Origin: an uncultured Prevotellaceae bacterium
GTDB taxonomy: Bacteria; Bacteroidota; Bacteroidia; Bacteroidales; Muribaculaceae
Length of the DNA: 64,000 bases
Direction: 5' to 3'
Assembly (NCBI GenBank): GCA_947167995.1
Contig: CAMVKS010000002.1
Coordinates: 1 to 64,000 of the forward strand
A program made the position numbers and the translations under genes. Below, in pieces: positions 60,432 to 64,000 of the stretch (positions are counted from its first letter, which is position 1; every line of letters starts with the position of its first letter). A model generated the notes under the pieces. It did not search any database. It saw nothing but the letters and a program-made list of their open reading frames with translations, and was not told the DNA's origin.

Positions 60432-61856
60432 TTAATTTGTTTCAATGTGCCATCCGTTTGGAACTGCATTTGTGCCCGTGTTTGTCCAAGTTGCTGAACT
60501 GTTCTTGACAAATGTACCATTGGAAGCAACGTTTTGAACCCAATTTGAAGTTGTTGTGTTTGAAGGTGTGGTTGTGAACATTGCCTTGATGTAATTCAAT
60601 TTTGAACAATTTCTGAACATCTGTATGTAACAGTTAGCCACAAGTTCAGTAGCAGGAAGTTCAGGTGCCGTTTCTAATGCTGTACAATTGTCAAACATTC
60701 TACGATAACAACTATCTGTCAATGTCATGGCAGGAAGTTCAGGTGCTTCTACCAATGAAGTACAGTTCAAAAACATACCATAGTAACACCAAGCAGCCAA
60801 TGTTGTTGCAGGAAGTGAAGGTGCATACCTCAAAGAAGAACACCCACTAAACAACCCATTATAACACCGTTCTTGCATTACCGTTGCAGGAAGTTCACTT
60901 GGTGGTGTGGTCAAACCTGTATTGTTGTAGAACATCGCATAATAACAGTATGGTTCCAGTTCAGTAGCAGGAAGTTCAGGCGCTTTTGTCAGTAGTGGGT
61001 CAGTGCTGAACATACCATAATAGCACCAAGCAGCCAACTTGGTAGCAGGAAGTTCAGGTGCAACTTCCAATGAACGGCATCTGTCTATCATTTCACGGTA
61101 ACATTCAGTCTTCATTTCAGTAGCAGGAAGTTCAGGTGCGACTAACATAGAGTCACACAGATAGAACATTTCTTTATAACAAGCAGCAGCCAAGTTGGTT
61201 GATGGCAGTTCAGGACAATCAACCATTTTATTACAAGACAAGAACAACCCATAATAACAGTATGGTTCAAGTTCAGTGGCAGGTAATGAAAGGTATTTAG
61301 TTGAAATAATGCTTTCATTGAATTTTGTTGGGTCATCCCAATATTCTGCCCATCCATAATTCCAAGTAAATAAATATGTGAATGCTCCTGCACCATATCC
61401 TGTACTTACATAAGGTTTAAATTCAGTCTTATCTACAAAATCATCACCATACAGCAGTGACATTATATTGCCATAAATGTTGTATTTGCCACTTGATTTG
61501 AATGTGCTGAAACCTGCATTTTCTAATGGCATATCACTGCCCACTTCTGCTGAATCAGGTTGGTAACAGAATTGAACAGCATTGGACTTCCACAGCACTT
61601 TATCACCTGCTTTAATGGTTGGTGTTGTAACAACCACTTCTTCACCGTCAACATTAGCGGTCATTGCCCAAGTCTCACCATTATCTGTTGAATATGAAAT
61701 TGACGGCACACAAATTGTTGGTAATTTGGCATCCATCGTGAAAGTGAACACACAAGCTTCCACCGCTTCAAAGGTCAGATAATACTTACTGAAATATTCA
61801 GTTCTTGACACCCCGTAAAGTTTGCCAAAGTCTGAATTCACCACCAATGTTCCCAT
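60432..61856 (-). CDS. Phage leucine-rich repeat (BspA-like) protein, copy A
   Basis: A 474-residue relative of copy B. Residues ~1-150 are a shared N-terminal domain (MGTLVVNSDFGKLYGVSRTE...NIMSLLYGDDF), then nine 26-residue repeats such as LPATTLAAWCYYGMFLNCTS and a 45-residue end (WVQNVASNGTFVKNSSATW). Repeat DNA is similar, with a GCAGGAAGTTCAGG core every 78 bp on the plus strand. Its ATG overlaps the portal stop by one base (TAATG), so it is translated with the head genes. Four-repeat difference from copy B shows repeat gain or loss. Confidence 0.8.
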   Translation of the reverse strand: MGTLVVNSDFGKLYGVSRTEYFSKYYLTFEAVEACVFTFTMDAKLPTICVPSISYSTDNGETWAMTANVDGEEVVVTTPTIKAGDKVLWKSNAVQFCYQPDSAEVGSDMPLENAGFSTFKSSGKYNIYGNIMSLLYGDDFVDKTEFKPYVSTGYGAGAFTYLFTWNYGWAEYWDDPTKFNESIISTKYLSLPATELEPYCYYGLFLSCNKMVDCPELPSTNLAAACYKEMFYLCDSMLVAPELPATEMKTECYREMIDRCRSLEVAPELPATKLAAWCYYGMFSTDPLLTKAPELPATELEPYCYYAMFYNNTGLTTPPSELPATVMQERCYNGLFSGCSSLRYAPSLPATTLAAWCYYGMFLNCTSLVEAPELPAMTLTDSCYRRMFDNCTALETAPELPATELVANCYIQMFRNCSKLNYIKAMFTTTPSNTTTSNWVQNVASNGTFVKNSSATWTNTGTNAVPNGWHIETN

Positions 61857-63058
61857 TATTCTTCATCTGTATTTGTGTCATTATTTTCAATGGTGTTTTG
61901 TGCAGCATCACTGTATGCTACCGTGTGACTGTCACCACCCTCAAAACCATTATAACCAAGTTCTTTTCTAATTTCGTTCCTTGAAAGAATGCCACCGTCA
62001 ACCATTGTTTTATAATAGTTTGCTTGTGCTTGTTTATCGATGCGCAACAGTTCATTTGTTTCAAGTATTATTGTCAGATTGGTTTCATTCTCTGATAATA
62101 GTTTTCTGTTCAACTCACATTCAATCATGCTGATATATGGTTGAAGTGTGTGTATCAAAAAAGCATTCTGCAACATTTCCAATGAACTGTAAGTCGCGCC
62201 ACTTTCACCACCTAACAATAATGGATTGATGTTGAAAAATCGCGCAATGTCAGCAACGTTGTATTGCCTACTTGCCAACAGTTGTGAATCTTCAGGTGAC
62301 AATTGAAGCTGCTGATACTCCATGTTTGCGTTAATGATTGCCAAACCACCACCTTCACCGTTATATGCTTGATTCCATGAACTTCTTATTTCTTCTTTTT
62401 GCTGTGCCGTGATTGGTGTGTTAACTTTCAACAGACCGTTAACGTTCATACCATTTTCAAAGAAATTCTTTGCACTGTTTTCAGAAGCATTGGTAATTTT
62501 CAGTGTTCTTGCTGCATAACTCAACAAGCTTACACCGTTAACACCGTCATAACTGTTAAGCACAAAGTGCAGCATATCTTTTGGCATTATGTGCTTGTTG
62601 GTGATAACACCACAATCATAATACAGTTCATTCTTCTGCTTGTTGTAGTTAATTGTTACATCACCACTTTCTACATATCTTAATGAAGTAACTACACCGC
62701 CAGTTCTAACAATATAAACAAACGCATTGCCACGCAATATCACAGACTGCACAATCAACTTTAAAAGTGTGAACTTGCTGATAACATTCTTCTTGTTATC
62801 GAAGCACAATGCGACAGGGTGTGTTGTTGTTTCATTTTGCCCTTCTTCGTTGTTAATAAGCACCTTCAACGGTAACATTGCAATGGTGTTAGCAATCAAG
62901 TTTGTCGCTGCAAATACCGCGCTTATGTTCATTGCTGAAGCACTATTGTACAAACTCCCAAACGTCAATGCACCATTGGCACTAACATAACTGAATTCCC
63001 TTTTTTCTTCCTTTTTGGGTTTTTCCAATCCAAATAATCTTGTAAATTTTCCCATCAC
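61856..63058 (-). CDS. HK97-type portal protein
   Basis: A 400-residue ring protein at the capsid vertex through which DNA enters. The segments FAATNLIANTIAMLPLKVLI, LILRGNAFVYIVR-like VILRGNAFVYIVRTGGVVTS, KDMLHFVLNSYDGVNGVSLL and ARFFNINPLLLGGESGATYS are typical of the phage portal family. The C-terminus is acidic (ENNDTNTDEE). It lies 26 bp downstream of the terminase gene. Confidence 0.93.
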   Translation of the reverse strand: MMGKFTRLFGLEKPKKEEKREFSYVSANGALTFGSLYNSASAMNISAVFAATNLIANTIAMLPLKVLINNEEGQNETTTHPVALCFDNKKNVISKFTLLKLIVQSVILRGNAFVYIVRTGGVVTSLRYVESGDVTINYNKQKNELYYDCGVITNKHIMPKDMLHFVLNSYDGVNGVSLLSYAARTLKITNASENSAKNFFENGMNVNGLLKVNTPITAQQKEEIRSSWNQAYNGEGGGLAIINANMEYQQLQLSPEDSQLLASRQYNVADIARFFNINPLLLGGESGATYSSLEMLQNAFLIHTLQPYISMIECELNRKLLSENETNLTIILETNELLRIDKQAQANYYKTMVDGGILSRNEIRKELGYNGFEGGDSHTVAYSDAAQNTIENNDTNTDEE

Positions 63059-63084
63059 TTTTCCTTTTCTTTTATAAATATCTT

Positions 63085-64000
63085 CTAAACCCCAAAACTG
63101 AATGAAGTAATTGAATTGTCGAAGTGATTTGTTGTTATATAAATCCCAAGTGCCATTATCATTGACATCACACCGTCAATTTTGTTGTTATATGCTTCTT
63201 TGGTGGGTCTTTCATTGTCATTGAAGTCGCGTTTGATTACCACATTTTGAAAACAAAAACGGTCAATTGGATTGTCATACATCACCACTTTGCCACTTAA
63301 AATCAGCCGTGCAAGTTCTTTTGTTGGCCTGTTCAAGCTGCCAATGCTCATACTGTATGGTATCAGATTCAGACCTGCTTCTGTTGCAGAAATCGCCCAT
63401 TGTGTAGCGTTCCATTGGTCATAGCCTATTTGATATATTTGAAGTTGGCTGTTTATTTCAAGAACTTTGTTCAGGATATAATCATAATCTGTGACGTTCC
63501 CAGGTGTAACAAATAAGTGTCCTTGTTGTTGCCATTGTCTGTATAAGTCCCTGTTGGTGTTCACTTGCAATTGTTCATTGGGCACAAAATAATAGTTCCT
63601 GAAGAAGTATTTTTCATTAGATGGTATCATAACACTTACAGCCGTTAAATCGCTTGTAGCACCCAAATCTACCCCCAAATAACAGTAATTATCTTTGAAG
63701 TCTGAATAATCAAATTTTGATTGCGATTGCATGATATAGTTTGCACCAATCCATTCTTCACTTGATGATAGCCATACATTCTGCAACTTGGTAAGATATG
63801 AAGTTAACAGTGTTGGATTGTTTTTGGCTTGTTGTGCTTGCTGCTTCAGATAGTCTTTCTTAACCGTTATTCCAAGATTGGGTGAAGATTTACACCATAC
63901 TTCTTCATTATCGTAATCATCTTCTTTGTCCAATGTGAATATAACCGCAAATTGTGAATCATCTTCTTTTTTGCCATATAGCAGTTCAATCATTGTGGAA
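63085..64000 (-). CDS. Terminase large subunit, C-terminal part (5' end outside window)
   Basis: Packaging motor. Only the C-terminal ~305 residues are in the window; the frame is still open at the window edge. The nuclease domain is visible: YCYLGVDLGATSDLTAVSVM (first acidic metal ligand), YDQWNATQWAISATEAGLNL, and the late NKIDGVMSMIMALGIYI with its conserved Asp. The ATPase half with the Walker motifs must lie to the right. No start can be chosen. Confidence 0.9.
   Translation of the reverse strand, partial: STMIELLYGKKEDDSQFAVIFTLDKEDDYDNEEVWCKSSPNLGITVKKDYLKQQAQQAKNNPTLLTSYLTKLQNVWLSSSEEWIGANYIMQSQSKFDYSDFKDNYCYLGVDLGATSDLTAVSVMIPSNEKYFFRNYYFVPNEQLQVNTNRDLYRQWQQQGHLFVTPGNVTDYDYILNKVLEINSQLQIYQIGYDQWNATQWAISATEAGLNLIPYSMSIGSLNRPTKELARLILSGKVVMYDNPIDRFCFQNVVIKRDFNDNERPTKEAYNNKIDGVMSMIMALGIYITTNHFDNSITSFSFGV

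Larger units (their letters stand above)
52994..64000. mobile_element. HK97-type prophage or phage-derived element, right end outside the window
   Basis: An integrase plus a contiguous minus-strand head module (terminase, portal, protease, capsid, connectors, tail tube), visibly AT-richer than the flanking genes. The left junction lies between about 52880 and 52994. The att core cannot be read because the right end is missing. No tape-measure, baseplate, fibre or lysis gene lies between the tail tube and the integrase. Confidence 0.9.

Noticed and set aside
60660..61280. 78-bp spaced DNA repeats as a CRISPR array
   Set aside because: The spacing is the codon repeat of the leucine-rich protein; both repeat and spacer are in one frame and encode the 26-residue units.

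Overview
The window looks like a chromosome segment of a gut-type Bacteroidales bacterium (Muribaculaceae- or Prevotellaceae-like), with a prophage filling its right end. Supporting evidence: many starts are preceded by the Bacteroidetes promoter form TTTG-N19-21-TAnnTTTG; secreted proteins end in type IX secretion (T9SS) sorting tails; there is a TonB-dependent receptor with a plug and barrel; dockerin-like and cohesin-like modules recur; and there are C10, S8, S9B and M49 peptidases. No tool was run, so all names come from motif reading.

Layout. 0.3-1.3 kb: rpsP and tRNA-Gln(CTG). 1.4-13 kb: secreted proteins, namely a C10 peptidase with dockerin, a cohesin/dockerin protein, and a subtilase carrying both dockerin and T9SS tail, plus a glutathione peroxidase fragment and a GIY-YIG gene. 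13.4-15.5 kb: an HTH-like protein and a membrane Ser/Thr kinase with a periplasmic leucine-rich tail. 15.5-22.5 kb: miaA, DPP IV, and the etfB-etfA-acyl-CoA dehydrogenase operon. 22.6-23.6 kb: a DUF4160/DUF2442 pair flanked by two copies of a 122-bp promoter repeat. 23.8-29.4 kb: a wrecked dockerin gene, a secreted EF-hand-like protein, a DPP III-type peptidase and a HEAT-like protein. 29.5-36.4 kb: pnp, a dicarboxylate-type symporter, and a TPP-riboswitch-controlled TonB receptor with a PnuC-type transporter (thiamine uptake). 36.5-42.9 kb: a 1705-residue T9SS cargo and a small outer-membrane barrel. 43-48.2 kb: dxr, two tandem rseP genes and an rlmI-type methyltransferase. 48.4-52.8 kb: a dockerin/formylglycine-generating-enzyme-like protein and an operon of a FAD oxidoreductase with psuK and psuG (pseudouridine salvage).

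From about 52.9 kb to the window end lies an AT-richer prophage. A large serine integrase reads right. A convergent HK97-type head module reads left: terminase (cut by the window end), portal, two leucine-rich repeat proteins, prohead protease, capsid, four connector/completion genes and the tail tube. Tape-measure and later tail genes are absent from the expected place. The tail-tube gene ends in an A9 run from which the -1 frame stays open for about 110 codons and encodes an Ig-like domain, which strongly suggests programmed -1 frameshifting.

The intergenic DNA is unusually structured: four different 7-10 bp tandem arrays, and arrays of mini-hairpins whose linkers are conserved between loci while the stems differ but remain base-paired.
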